Below, one piece after another: positions 22,501 through 35,017 of a DNA stretch of 64,000 nucleotides. The stretch is from assembly GCA_020205615.1 (NCBI GenBank), contig CM035161.1, positions 1,240,001-1,304,000 of the forward strand, in the 5' to 3' direction. Numbering within the stretch: the stretch's first letter is position 1; each line of letters begins with the position of its first letter. Source of the stretch: Panax quinquefolius (taxonomy: Eukaryota > Streptophyta > Magnoliopsida > Apiales > Araliaceae). Under the pieces are notes generated by a model, which was given only the letters and a program-made list of their open reading frames with translations, made no database searches and was not told the DNA's origin. Both the position numbers and the translations under genes were made by a program.

Positions 22501-25500
22501 GTTAATTTATACCCAGAAGTCATCAAAATCTAATCCGAATATAGATTATAAATTAAATTATTGGATCAAATTGCACTTCCAAATAGAATTTCTATTAAAC
22601 TATATTTAAAGCACTTGAACAAAAGGAGAAAGAGGTCCATATCTAACCTCTTCGAGGAAGATGTAGAGACTCCACTTCCTCGAGCTTCCTTCGGTAATCT
22701 TGTTCAAATCTGTCCAAGGCATGCAACTCATGATATAATTCCTGCACAATATTCACAAGTTAGTGTATTATAGTTGATTGGCCTAAAATATATTTTTACC
22801 ATGGTATAGCACTAGCCACTATGCCAAACCTTACTTTCTGTCTCTTGTAATTAGTTTTTTGAAGGCATGTCAATGGTTTAAAGGAACATGAATCATCCGA
22901 AACATACAGAAAGCATCTAATTCACAAACATTTTACAATAAATCACATATACTTTCTCATATATGAAATTAAATTAGTATATGTTGGTAACAATAGTGCA
23001 CTCATGATAATTTAATTCTTAATTAACAATATTCACAAGTTAGTGTATTACAGTTGATTGGCCTAAAATAGATTTTTACCACAGTATAGCACTAGCCACT
23101 ATGCCAAACCCTATTTTATGTCTCCTGTAATTAGTTTTTTGAAGGTATGTCAATGGTTTGAAGGAACATGAATAATCCGAAACATACAGAAAGCATCTAA
23201 TTCGCAAACATTTTACAATAAATCACATATGCTTTCTAATATATGAACTTAAAATAGTATATGTTGGTAACAATAGTGCACTCATGATAATTTAATTCTT
23301 AACTATATGCCACAGCCGTCAAAATTTGTAATGACAAAAGCAGGAGAAACAATATCCCTTCCCTTACCCTCCACCCCAACCCACCAAAAACAATAACCAC
23401 CCCCACCCCAAAAAAAAATAACAAAAAAATCAGCACACCAAAAATTACAAACATAAGAAAGATGAAAATACCAACTTACAGAAGTATGCTGAGCCAGAGT
23501 GGTCAATTCTTGCATTATCATCTCGGCCTCTACTCTAAGCTGCTTTTGGGTTGCAGAGTCTGTATCTAATCTGACATGTTACAGCCATTCATAAAGATAG
23601 TTTCAAATCGCAGAACATACCATTAAGTGAGTATCATAAATCTAAATCCAACATACCTTGCAAAGTAACGACCCAAATTGTGCCATTGTGGGTCTTTACA
23701 TAAGTCTCCGAACCTGATTACTTCTCGCGAGAATACATTAAATTCCTCCCTACAAACACGAATTTAAAATGACAAAAGCTCTGACTTACTATTTCATGAA
23801 GAAGCTTGGGACAATGGCACAAAGCTTAGTTGGATTACGTTTTGTAAATAGTAGTTAACCTTTTGTCGGCAGCAGCAATTCTAAGCAACTCTGTCATATC
23901 TGTAGAAACCAACAGCTGTACCCCTTCTGAGTGCAAGATCTCCTTTTTAAGGAATTGGATATTTTCTTCAGAAATAGATTGTAACAAGTTTGAACCTTTG
24001 GCAATGGTATTAGCAACTTCAAAGGCCAGGATAGATATTGTATTCCCTCTAGAAGCCAAATTAGATACAAATCCGCTTCCTGCATTCAAATTTGACATGC
24101 TGCTTCCTAATGTGTCCAGAACATCCACTGCCCTCTCCAAGCCCACAATGCCAGCTTTACCAAGAAATGAGCTCAGATGAGGTCCCTACCACAATGCAAG
24201 AACAATGTTCACGCAAAATTGTCACAGCAGTAGATTTCCAGATTCAAACATAATATTCTACAAAATTAGTTTTAACATGGAATCTAATGATGATTAGTAA
24301 AGCCAAGATATAAGAAGCTAATATATGGAAAAATAATTCCTTGATTGTCAAAAAAAAAATTAGTATAAATAAATCACATACCTTCTAAGGCTGAGGGATA
24401 ATATAACATTTAGACAGACATTATGTTCTAATGTGGTGCTTTCGCCTTCAATATGTTTTGCAAGTTTTTATTATATTACAAGCTGTTGGTAGACAACACA
24501 TTTCATTGTGGATTGAAGACATGAAGATCCATGTCCTTGTCATTGTTCTTAAATATATTTTTATGCTATCTAATCTTATTAACAATAAAATCAAGTACGC
24601 ATGTCACTCAAATTACTGACACTGTAATTTTCATTCAGGCTCAAATATTTGAGTATTTGACACAATTTCTCTGCCTCATAATATGTCTGCTGCAATATCA
24701 GATCAGCTATCGCACATTTTATCATATCATGATGCATCCACAAAGAAACCAAACTCTCATTCTTTGCGAATTGTGACGCAATCTTCTTTATGCTTTTTCC
24801 CTTCTACTATCTTTTATATTAGGACATTTGAGTAAGTCATTCCTTCTATACTAGGCTTTGAAAGTTCCGGTTCAACATATTCCAATTCATCCAGTCAAAA
24901 TAAGAAGACATGTGTTATGTGTAGTTATTCCACAAATTTCTCCAGCGGTTCATTGAAAGTGCAATTCATAAAATTGTAGTAGACGAGCTTTTAGTACCAA
25001 TGACCACATTTTATATAAAGTATACTACATTGTGTGCACGGATCTATCAGGTTCTCATTTTGATCCTCTGTTAGAAGATCCTAATTTGTGAAATTTAGAT
25101 ACACTAAAGTCAATACACACAGGTGCAGAATTATCCTCAGAAAAGTGTGAGCAACTACCCAAACACATTATACTCACATTGATGACTTAGACCCATTATC
25201 CTACCATTGCATACATTTAGCAACTCCTCCGTGCTTTTTATTATCCTGCTATCTTTATCTGAAATTATGAAGCCTTCTCTTCACTTCCTTGCACGAATAT
25301 TTCTTTGGGGGAGGGGGATAAATACGTACTGCCACAACTGAACTTTTTATTTTTAACCAAATAGCCATGGGAAAGGATCCTTGCCTTTCCATTTTTCTCT
25401 CCATTACATTCCCGTCCAATCAAAAGAATTGTGTACAATTGAACCAGAAGGGAATGAAGGATAAAGAACAGGAGAACCAAAACTTGTTTTCTGCTCATGC

Positions 25501-25971
25501 AAAGAGCTGACCCAGTGATGCCCAAATCCAAATCCAAGAAGAAAAAATAAAACAAGAAGACTCATCCTAAAACAAAATTATGGTCAAGGAAGCATACCTG
25601 GATCTTCAGTTCTTTTAATCACTTACTTTCACTGCAAATCAAACTAATTAAAAATAGATACGAGAGAATTATAATAGTACCTTGGTGGCAGCTATTCGAG
25701 CAGGCGTTGAGGGCTTCAATTGACTATAAACGGAGAAATGAAGTTCACCGGAATCGAAAGTATGAGGAGTTCGCCTCTTTTCATAAACCTCTAAATCTGG
25801 ATGATAGGAATCAGAAGAATAGATATCATCATCAGCGTCCTCGCCATCTTTCATCTTCTTCTGCTTACCAAAACTCTTCACAGATTTCAGCTTCCCGGAA
25901 AACCCTGAATCGTTCTTCTCGTGAAATTCGGGTTGATGCTTCATCGTCCCACCGCTGCACATCCCTCCCAT
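19510..25971 (-). CDS. PSK SIMULATOR (PSI)-like protein, DUF3475 + DUF668, 12 exons, 636 aa
   Basis: Exons: 25971-25681, 24185-23860, 23749-23657, 23570-23480, 22741-22648, 21614-21517, 21192-21123, 20861-20758, 20673-20557, 20366-20290, 20154-20110, 20014-19510. All introns are GT-AG and the 1911 nt join in frame. The start MGGMCSGG offers Gly2 for N-myristoylation; an upstream in-frame Met at 26022 is less likely. DUF3475 lies about residues 135-195 (ISILAFEVANTIAKGSN, LLRIAAADKR). The middle gives FGDLCKDPQWHNLGRYF and ELYHELHALDRFEQDYRRKL. DUF668 lies about 365-455 (RLGVAGLALHYAHIITQID, MRDGLYNGLPDSVKTALRSR, EMEKTLQWLVP), then GFGWVGEWAN, LQTLYHADKQK and GKSKSQEF. Arabidopsis PSI1 was found as a partner of the phytosulfokine receptor and promotes growth; that role here is inferred. 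Length is normal and no lesion is seen. Confidence 0.93.
22747..23306. repeat. 280-bp tandem direct duplication in an intron of the PSI-like gene
   Basis: The unit starting CAATATTCACAAGTTAGTGT at 22747 recurs at 23027 with only scattered substitutions over its whole length. The left unit begins six bases from exon 5 and so contains most of that intron's 3' end, but the duplicate lacks the terminal GCAG acceptor. Confidence 0.9.
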
Positions 25972-26929
25972 TGTGTTGTGATTTGCTCCGAAACAACTAC
26001 TATTCAACTGAATCCAGTGCACAAATTACGAATTGAAGAAGATTTAAAATAAAATAAAACTAACAAAATAGTGAGCAATCGGAATGAAATTGATGATGAA
26101 TCCTCCTCCTACTCCTCCTTTTGAGTTTGATTGGAATTGGAATTAAAGAGGAAAAATAAAGGAGATTTGAGTGAATGATAAGGTAATAATACCGCGTTAA
26201 TTGATCATCGCAAATCTCGTGAGAATGGGCAATACCAACACGGTGAGGGAGCTGAAACGCTTGACTCCACTCTTTTTTTCTTTTCTCTCTCTAGTTTTCA
26301 CAACTTTCTCTCTCAAATAAGATTTTGTCTCTGTGCTAGAAAGTCAGTCGGTCTGAATGAGAGGGGTAGAGGGGATAATCAAGTCGCTTGAGTGTTTGGT
26401 TTCTGATGATGTCACTGTCAGTCTTTGGAATTACCACTACAGTATTGCCCTTGCTTTGTCTCCACTCTCCCTTCTTAAACGTAATTAAATTCTGATTATA
26501 ATTTATAAATTTTGATAAAAGTATATTACGCCTAGGCTTTTTGACCAGGAGAATATTCCTGCTCTAACCCTCTCTGTCTATGTTATGGTGTTGCGTTTGA
26601 ATGGAATGAAATATCTAATTGAATGAAAAATAATTTATTTAGTTGTTATTTTATTTTTAGAAATGATAGAATGAAATTTATTTTAATAAAATAAATATAT
26701 ATCAATCTACTAACTAAATATATATTTAAAATGCTAAAAAGTATACTATTTTTTATTATATTTTTCTTTCAATCGATCTAAAATTATTGTTATTATTATC
26801 ATTTTTAAAATTATAATGGTATAATAGTTGATATCAGAAAGCCATTCATTAAATTTCTATGTCGCACATATTAGATATAAGAAATTCTATGAAATTATAC
26901 TTTTACAAGTAAATTTATATTAGGGGTTG
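25972..26929. other. Upstream region of the PSI-like gene
   Basis: Holds CT-rich patches (TCCTCCTCC near 26101 and CTTTTCTCTCTCTAG near 26280) of the kind found around plant transcription starts. No clear TATA box and no further exon are seen. Confidence 0.45.
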
Positions 26930-27553
26930 TTTGTTTATAATTTAATGGGTGAATAATTGATTAGTTATTCAGTGCGTTTGTTTTGAAAAAAAAAAATTGT
27001 TTAAATGGCTGAATCGATCAGCCATTCAGACAATTAAGGGGATGTTTGATTACAGCTGAATGACTGACTGATTTAGCCATTCAGTGCGTTTGTTTTGGAA
27101 GAAAAAAAATAAACGACTAAAAAAATATAAAAATAAATGTGTGTGGTTCTGCCATTCAGACGATTTTGAGCTTAATGGTTTAGGAGGAGTTTGTTTAGAA
27201 TTGAATCGGTCAGTGCATTTATTTTGGTCTGAATGGCTGAATCGGTAAGATGGAAGAACTGAATGGCTAAGTCAGATTTTTTTAACTGAATGAAGTAAAA
27301 AAAAATTAATTTTTTTTTAAAAAAATATTAACTATTATATTAAGTAATATTAAATAAATGTACAACAATTTTGATTTTTTTGAGAGGGGTAAAATAATAA
27401 ATTTTTGTCATTCAGATGTTTCAGACATATCAATTATCAAATAGCTTTTTTCATTCAGATTAAGATTCAACTCATTAAGATTTAGATTCAGTTCATTCAG
27501 ATTCAAATTTCATTCAGATTGATTGATTCGATTCAGTTTTTTTATCAAACACC
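26930..27553. mobile_element. Cluster of related MITE copies (GGGG.TGTTTG type)
   Basis: Starts GGGGTTGTTTGTTTA near 26933 and GGGGATGTTTGATTACAGC near 27039; a related end is ATCAAACACCTG near 27545. The words GCCATTCAG and CTGAATGGCTGAATC recur in both orientations. This suggests two or more nested or tandem copies of one AT-rich terminal-inverted-repeat element. I could not fix each TSD, so the superfamily is left open (hAT- or Harbinger-like ends). Confidence 0.6.
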
Positions 27554-28520
27554 TGTAAGACCCTTAACTTTTATGAATAAAATGAATTTTCTATAAATAT
27601 CATTTTTGAATATTATGAAATAAATTTGATATAATGTTATAGTTATGGGTAATATTTATAAATTTTGCAAAATACGCTGTAGTTTGTTATATAATATTCG
27701 ATTGAATGGTGGGGAATGTTCGTTTTAACATGGAATATTAAATGCGACTTAAGATAATCATTAAGTGTACCCCACAAATGTAATTATTGCCGGATCGAGA
27801 AAACGATAAAAATATTTTATTAAAAATAACTTGGCGGAGTGTTACAAATTATCTTGTTGAACTACTTCGGTAGTAAAAATACGATATACACGTGGTTGCA
27901 TAAGTAGACATGGTATTGATTATTGATCTTACGTGAGAAGTCATTCAATTTTATTCAATTATTATCGATATTTTATATATTATTAAATCAATAATTGAGA
28001 TGATTGAGTTATTAATATTATTATTTGCAATATTAACGATGTCAGAAGTTACATCGATGAGAGATTTGGTCACCTAATTGCGCGCCAATAGGGAGAAATC
28101 CTTATTGGAAAGCTCCCTCTTTCCTGGGAATGACCTGGTGAATTAATATTGTGAATTATAATAATAATGATAAATGTTGTTAAAAATATTGAGGTGATTT
28201 TATGAAATAATTGTTATAAATTTTGTTTACTATTTGGACCCCCACTTATCTATTTTTCAAAACTGTCAGAAGAAGTTATCTCAGTTTTTATATATATACA
28301 TGTGTTAACAGGAAAGTGGTAGGGGGAAAAATCTTGATTATTGAGGGGAATCTAGTATATGATATATATAATAATTGATTGAGTGAGTGGATTTTGGTGG
28401 AAGGAACATGTGGGGTGATGTTGGAAGAAAGAAAAATGGGGGAGAGAAAAAAAATCCTAAGGTTGTCGGGTGGGAGTATTTTTTTTTTTTTTGCTTTATT
28501 GCATTATAGCATGTGTTGTC

Positions 28521-28523
<3 letters not shown>
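27554..28523 (+). mobile_element. Divergent gypsy LTR fragment (5' part)
   Basis: Begins TGTAAGACCCTTAAC and follows the order of the other LTRs in the window: TGGGTAATATTTATAAATTT, GGAATATTAAATG, GATCTTACGTGAGAAG, GAGAGATTTGGTCACCTAAT. It is the most diverged copy and lacks the 3' half, the minisatellite and the GGCGTCACA end. Confidence 0.65.

Positions 28524-28566
<43 letters not shown>
28524..28566. repeat. (TA)n microsatellite
   Basis: About twenty uninterrupted TA units, directly visible, at the junction of two LTR fragments. Confidence 0.95.
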
Positions 28567-28569
<3 letters not shown>

Positions 28570-29952
28570 ACCCCAACTTATTATTAATAAAATTTAATTT
28601 TCTCTATTTATTATTTTGAAATAGTAAGGGTTGATTTGAATTAATGTGGATAGTTATGGGTAAAATACGCAAATATTTCAAAATAAGCAAGTGGTTATAA
28701 AATATTCATTGTTATCGGAAATATTCGTTTGGTTGTGGAATATTCTTACTTGTCGGGGAATATTAAATGACGGCCTGTGATCTTTTATGGGCCCCATGTG
28801 AAAGCGATTGGATGAAGAAAATGACAAATATAAGTTGTTTAAAAATAAGCTGGCGTAATTATTACAGATTATATTTGTTAAAATACTCGGTGGTTAAAAC
28901 ACAAGGTGCTTTGCGGTATTGCACCAATTATTGATTTCTTACGTGAAAGGCACTACTCGATAATGGTTCTGATAATTCTTGTTCAAATATTTTAATTATT
29001 TAATAATTCTTTGCGTTGATATTTTATATTATTCATTGTTTCAATAATTGTCATTACACAAAGATTTTTATTATTAAAGCAATAATTCATATTATCTGAA
29101 TAATATTATTAGATAACATTATTGGCAATGTCTAGAAAGTTACATCTCAGGAGAGGTTTGGTCACCTAATTGCTTGCATTAGTAAGGGAAATTCTTATTG
29201 GAAAGCCCCTCTTTCAGGAGGCGCGCTGGTTGTCGATCTTGTGATTACGTAATATTATTTATGAATAATTAATTATTGATTTATATAATGAGGAAAATAT
29301 TGAATTTATGTGGATATAGATGGAGAAAATTTTTAATGTGACAATTGTTGAAAATTAATATTTTATCTTTTTACGATAAAATAATTCATTTAAATATCTT
29401 ATTATATTTTAATAATATAATAATGGTGATATTTTTACAATGAATGTGTGATATATGAGTATCTGAGGAGAAAGAGTATTTTTGTTGCAATAAATTTTTA
29501 AACATGTTAAACATGTCGGTGGACCCCATTTCTTGGATTTGAAATTTGATTATAGCACAGTAAAATCGTGGTTTATGGATTTGGTCAATTTCATTTGGAA
29601 TTTGAAAAACTTTCTTCTATAAAGTTGTAGAGAATTTAATTTTCTATAAAAACTCATGAGATTAGAATTTTACGATAAAAGGGCTATTTATTGTGAATTA
29701 TTGAAGTTTGAAGCTCAGAAATAATTGATTTTGGAAGTATAAAATATTTAAAATGACAAAAACGTTTTTTTGTCATTATTGTGGGTCTTGCGTGTGTTAG
29801 AAGTGGCTGAATTCAGATCTCTAAATGTGGGCGTAAGAATAAAAATTAATAAATTAATATTTTAATAAATTTTTACTTTTGTGTTTTAGCATTTTCCTAT
29901 AAATAGGGTCTTGGGTTAGAATTAAAAATCACACCGTAAAGCGAAGTTTTTC
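28567..29952 (+). mobile_element. Gypsy LTR type B, 5' part (truncated)
   Basis: AGACCCCAACTTATTATTAA marks the start with the first bases merged into the TA tract. It closely matches 49691-51100 in order and sequence, including the TATA-like CTATAAATAGGG near 29891. It stops where a type A LTR begins, losing its 3' half. Confidence 0.75.
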
Positions 29953-31215
29953 AGTAAGACCGAAATTTTTTTAAATAAAAGGAATTTCCTTTATTTATTA
30001 TCTTGAAATAGTAAGGGTTGATTTGATTAATGTGGATAGTTAAGGGTTAAATACGCAAATATTTCAAAATAAGCAGTGGTTATAAAATATTCATTTTTGT
30101 CGGGAATATTCGTTTGGTCGTGGAATATTAAATCTTTGTCGGGAATATTCGTTTGGTCGTGGAATATTAAATGCTTTGTCGGGGAATATTAAATGCATTT
30201 ACAGTAGTAGCGAATGTATGTGGGCCCCATGTGAAAGCGATTGGATGAGGAAAGCGACAAAGTTTGGGTGGTTATAAATAACAGGCGTAGTTATTACAAG
30301 TTAAGGCTGTTGGAATACCCGGAATTGGTTAAAATCTGATGTCTGGCGTGGTTGCTTGCGAAGAAGATACCGGTATTGCACGCAGTATTGTTGAATTATT
30401 GATCCTTACGTAAGATGGCTTTACTCAATAATTTTCACGGTGAATTCTTATTCGATATTTTATTTTATTGATTGATAATTCTTTGCGTTGATATTTTATA
30501 TTATTGTTGTTCAATAATTGTTATGCACAAGATTCCCATTATCGGATCAATAATTCATATTATTTGAATAATATTATTAGATAACATTATTGGCAATGTC
30601 TAGAAAGTTACATAAGGAGAGGTTTGGTCACCTAATTGGCGCCAAGAAGGAGAGATCCTTATCGAAAGCCCCTCTTTCAGGAGGAGCTGGACTGGTTGTC
30701 ATAAATGTGATTACGTAATATTATTTGTGAATAATTAATTATTGATTCATATGATAAGGAAATATTTATTTTATATGAATATAAATGATGGATTTATTTA
30801 TGTGGTTATTAATGAAGGAATTAATGTTGAGGTGTTTTATCAAGTATTTTATCGGATTGGAGGTATTAAAAATTAAATCAAGGTTTTGAGATATATTGCG
30901 GGGTTATAATTTTTAATCAAGCCACCGTTGGATTGTGGTAATTTTTGGGTATGTTATACATACATAAGTTGAGTATATGTCCACAAATTTTGAACCGTTA
31001 AAATTCACGAATGATTTGTTATGAATTTTAAGAGGTGTCCGATTCGGAAATCGGGGTTATAATTGATTTTGGTGGAAAATTCTAGAATTGAGTGGGCCCC
31101 ACTTGTGGTTGGTGAAGAAATGTGCTGAATTTTATTTCAAATGTGGTGGGTGGCAATAATAGTAGCGGGTAAAGCCATCGGTGGCAGTCAAGTCTGCTTG
31201 GTAAGCTAACATTTT

Positions 31216-31225
31216 CCTATAAATA
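31216..31225 (+). promoter_or_regulatory. LTR TATA box (type A)
   Basis: CCTATAAATA precedes a leader with TTTCTCTTTCTCTCTC, and the same arrangement recurs near 36358, 42326 and 54951 in the other type A LTRs. Confidence 0.6.
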
Positions 31226-31933
31226 GAAGGCTAAGTTAGAATTGAAAATCACACGAAACAAAGTTTTCTCTTTCTCTCTCTATATTATTGGCGTATTTTG
31301 TGAGTATTTAGATACTTTGAGAGTTCTTTATTGATACAAGTTTCATTCAAACATCACTTGAGACCTTTCCTTAGGAAATCTTGTCTTTCGAGGTAAGGGA
31401 TGTTATTTTCTTCTCAAATGATATTAATTCTTGATATCATTATGCAAAAATATTGGTTGGTACTTTTTATCAAATTTGGAACTTTTTCATATCGGGGTTA
31501 CTTATTCATGAGTTACTTATTCACGATTCTTATTCATGAGTTCTTATTCATGAGTTCTTATTCACGAGTACTATTCACGAAGCGTGAAGATGTTTTTTTG
31601 TAGAATTTCTATCTTTGGGTGTCGGAGTTCTTATTCACGATACGACCTTTATTCACGATATCTGACTATTCACGAATCTTAAGACTATTCATAGAAAAAT
31701 GAAAAATTTTCTTTTAAATCTAAAAAATATCTATTACGGATACTAGCTTTGATTGTATCCATGTTTTGATCATTCTTGAATTTTACACCACTATGATTAT
31801 TTTTGAGGTATTGTTGGACATGGATAAAACAAAGTACGAATCCTTAATCCTTAATCCTTGTCATTTTGTTTTCCTTTGGATTCGTTCTTTAAAAATATTT
31901 TCATCATCCTCGGTCTTAAATGATGATATTATT

Positions 31934-32255
31934 GAATATCTTTGGCACCTTGTAGCAAAGATGAATGATTCTGAAGAATATCTTTGGCACGTAGTGCAAA
32001 AAGATGAGCGGTGTTTAAATGAACATGACCGACTGATGAATATCTTTGGCCTGTAGTGCAAAGATGAGCAGGTGTTTAAATGAACATGACCGACTGATGA
32101 ATATCTTTGGCTCTGTAGTGCAAAGATGAACAGGTGTTTAAATGAACATGACCGAGTGATGAATATCTTTGGCCTTTAGTGCAAAGATGAGCAGTGTTGA
32201 GATTTAATAATGACCGATTGATGAATATCTTTGGCACAGTAGTGCAAAGATGAAT
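31934..32255 (+). repeat. LTR minisatellite, ~61-bp units (copy 1)
   Basis: GAATATCTTTGGC recurs at about 31934, 31975, 32038, 32098, 32160 and 32221. Later units are 61-62 bp and share AGTGCAAAGATGA and GAACATGACCGA. Confidence 0.9.
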
Positions 32256-32810
32256 ATTTGATTTGAGATGAATATTGATTGATGTTACTGAGGATAAAAT
32301 ATTGATGATGAATTTGTTAAATTCATAGATTATAGTAGATTTCATTCTCTACGTAAATCTTACATGAATTATTATTTCAGCTGCGAATATTGATCCGAAA
32401 CTTGTTGTCTATTGTATTCTATCGAGATTTTTCCTGTTGGAGACTAACGATAATTTGTTGTATATTATCTTAGTCATAACATTCTTCTTGGGCTAGTTGA
32501 GCTCACCCTTTTCCTTGTTGTTCCATTTTTTTCTTCTCGGGAGGCGAGAATGTAGCGAGTACTAGTCGGGGTATGGAATGAAGGTTCTAGAGAGAGTTGT
32601 TTAGTAGTCCTCACCATTATTGTAAAATAATGTATCAATAAATGTGATGAGGATTTATTTGAGTATAAATATTGTCTAGAAGATAATATTTGTATTTAAA
32701 CTCACAGTTTTATTGTTGTGATAATAAAGTTGTAGTTGTTTCTGTACCATGTATTTGGCGACTCAGAATGGGTTGGGTGTTGTGTATACCTATTTTGGGG
32801 GCGTCACAGT

Positions 32811-32828
32811 TGGTATCAGAGCTTAGGG
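32811..32828 (+). other. Primer-binding site (tRNA-iMet)
   Basis: TGGTATCAGAGC, two bases after the LTR end, is the classic complement of initiator tRNA-Met used by many plant gypsy elements. Confidence 0.9.
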
Positions 32829-35017
32829 ATATGATCTCTGGCGGAGATCGGGGAATAGAACTAGGAGGGGAGAGACGAGTAAATCCTTTGCTAGTGTGTC
32901 CTACCTAAGCTTATTTGTTAGTTGGTCAGTATATAGGGATATTATGTGATTGATTTCCTTAATTAACCCTTGTTTTTTATGAAAGAATTGAGAATGTCGA
33001 ATTGAGAATATTAATAGGGTGTAAATGAGGCCCAGTGGAGATGCACTGTACTTAACAACGAGGAGAGCGTGCAACATGGTGGCAATGTACCTCCTGTGAA
33101 TAACACCAATTGGCGAGATGATGAGCGAGGGGATGTTTAGAAGTTTTTGCAGTTCATGCAAAATCGACGAGGAGACTCGTGTTCAAAATCTGAGGAGGAA
33201 ATGATAGCGATTCACGGGTGGTCACAACAGCAGTTCAAAAGTTGGGACCACCGAGTCGGGGAAAGCAGATCCGATCATGGCGGAAACATGGGTCAAGCAA
33301 ATTACCAAGATATTCGATGTCTTGGGATACGCGAAGGAACGAAAGTTCCATTCGCTACTTTTTATGTTAAAGTGGTGAGGCGGACTCATTGGTGGGAGAA
33401 TACGTAAGCGTACCCATCCAAATTGTACTTTCGGCGTATGTCGTGGGAGACGTTTGAAGCAGATTCAATGACAAGTACTTCCTACGAAAGTATTCGCTAT
33501 ATGAAGGAAGTGGAGTTTATTAGGCGGAGCGAGAATAACATGGCGGTATCCCGATCAAGGCGAAGTTAGCGGAGTTATCCAGTTTGCACCTCATTTGGTG
33601 GAGAATGAGGAGCGTTATGACGCGGATGTTTTCGAGAGGTTTGAAACCCGACATCGTCGATATCTCATTTCTCATAAATTTTCTCTCTATTCGGATGTTG
33701 TCAGCGAGGGCTCGGTTGTTAGGCGAGATAACGAAATACGTCACAACCGAGGGACCATAACGAGGATCATACCAAAGATAGCGATCATCGGAATAACGAT
33801 AACCGGTGGAGAAAGAAGAATACGGACAAAGGCGGTAACCACTCGGTGGTAATCGTGGCCATGAAAATAGAAGAAGCGAGTTGGGAGGAGATTTTAAAAG
33901 AGGAGATTCAACAACGACCATGTGAAGGCGTCGGCGCCCGGTGGCAAATCTGGTTCGAGGAGGAGAAAGACCATCGGTCGTATGTTACAAATGCGGGAAG
34001 AGGGACATATCATTCAAGCCGCCCACAGCGGTTTAAGGTATGCTATAATTGTGGAAAAGAAGGACATATCGCTTCGAGATTATGCGATATCGAAACCTAG
34101 TGCAATGGGCGGTGACTCAAAAGGATGTCCCGGAAAAGTCAAAGTCGGCGATTCTCGGAAGAAGCGTTTGTCGTGGCCGGTCAAAATACGAGGAACCCGA
34201 ACGAAGTTAACACGGGTTAGTTAATTATAAATTCTTGCGATGTTTATACCTTACTAGATAATCTGGGTTCTACCCATTCTTTTATCTCTTTGCTTGCGCT
34301 CAGCGTTTGAACTTGACTACGGAGAAATTAGACTTTGACCTATTTATGGAGACTCAGTTAGAGAAACTTTCATTACATCCGTTGTTTAAAAAATCTTGTT
34401 TGATTCAAGTTGGCACCATTACCTTACATTGACCTTATCTCTTTAAAGATACTTGCTTTTGGGGATTGATTGGTTAACTACTCATCATGCCAAAATTGAT
34501 TGCTTTTGTAAGGTTGTTAGTTTTCATATTCTAAGCAACTTTGTTATTGAACTCAAGCGATCAAACCATTGTAGTCAAACATTTTCATATCAAGCCATGA
34601 AGTCATTCGTTTATTACGGATGTCAAGTTTTCTTAGTCCATGTTATGGATTTGAATAAAGACACGTCGATTTGAATAATATTCTTGTTGTTGTTGATTTT
34701 TCCCGACGTATTTCTGAAGAATTTATTGGCTTACTCCCAAAGATCGATATTAAATTTTGTATCGACTTTGAACCCGTTACAAAAACTCATTTCTAAAATC
34801 TCATATCGAATGGCTCTATTGAATTTCTCGTGAGGAGTTAAAATTCAACTATAAATTTGGTACATGAGCCTTTATCTTGTGACTTCCTTTGTGGAATTCA
34901 CTAAAGCAGAACTCTCTGTAGGGACGTTATATTCGATGCGATAGTAAAAGCGATAGGTGTCATTGTGACGTCTTATCCAAGATTGGGATATGAAGTCAAC
35001 GATTGAGAGCAACCGGA
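32829..35017 (+). pseudogene. Gypsy internal region 1: gag-protease remnant, no RT or integrase
   Basis: The gag core is spread over frames between about 33060 and 33900 (TRRTHWWENT, HKFSLYSDVV). CCHC knuckles follow near 33970-34080 (VCYNCGKEGHIA), then a protease-RT linker with LLGIDWLTTHHAKIDC at 34453. The region then runs out and a type A LTR begins, so reverse transcriptase, RNase H, integrase and the polypurine tract are missing. Frameshifts are frequent. Confidence 0.8.

Larger units (their letters stand above)
29953..32808 (+). mobile_element. Gypsy LTR type A, copy 1 (2.86 kb)
   Basis: Starts at a disturbed TGTAAGACC (reads CAGTAAGACC) and ends GGGGGCGTCACA directly before the primer-binding site. 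Landmarks in order: GTCACCTAATTGG (~30630), TATA box CCTATAAATAG at 31216, CT-rich leader, TTCACGAGT array (31495-31680), ~61-bp minisatellite, then GTTGAGCTCACCC near 32497. Confidence 0.85.

Noticed and set aside
23863..24180. Plus-strand 105-codon frame
   Set aside because: It is the antisense shadow of exon 2 of the PSI-like gene, whose own frame has clear family motifs and correct splice phases.
25265..25555. 96-codon minus-strand frame in intron 1 of the PSI-like gene
   Set aside because: Hydrophobic, low-complexity and without splice sites that fit phase 0 on both sides; exon 1 joins exon 2 directly in frame.
31934..32255. Regular repeats that could be taken for a CRISPR array
   Set aside because: Units are head-to-tail minisatellite copies without unique spacers, lie inside plant LTRs and recur in every LTR copy.
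32809..32830. TGGTATCAGAGC taken as part of a tRNA gene
   Set aside because: Only the primer-binding complement is present; no cloverleaf can be built around it and it sits at the LTR boundary.
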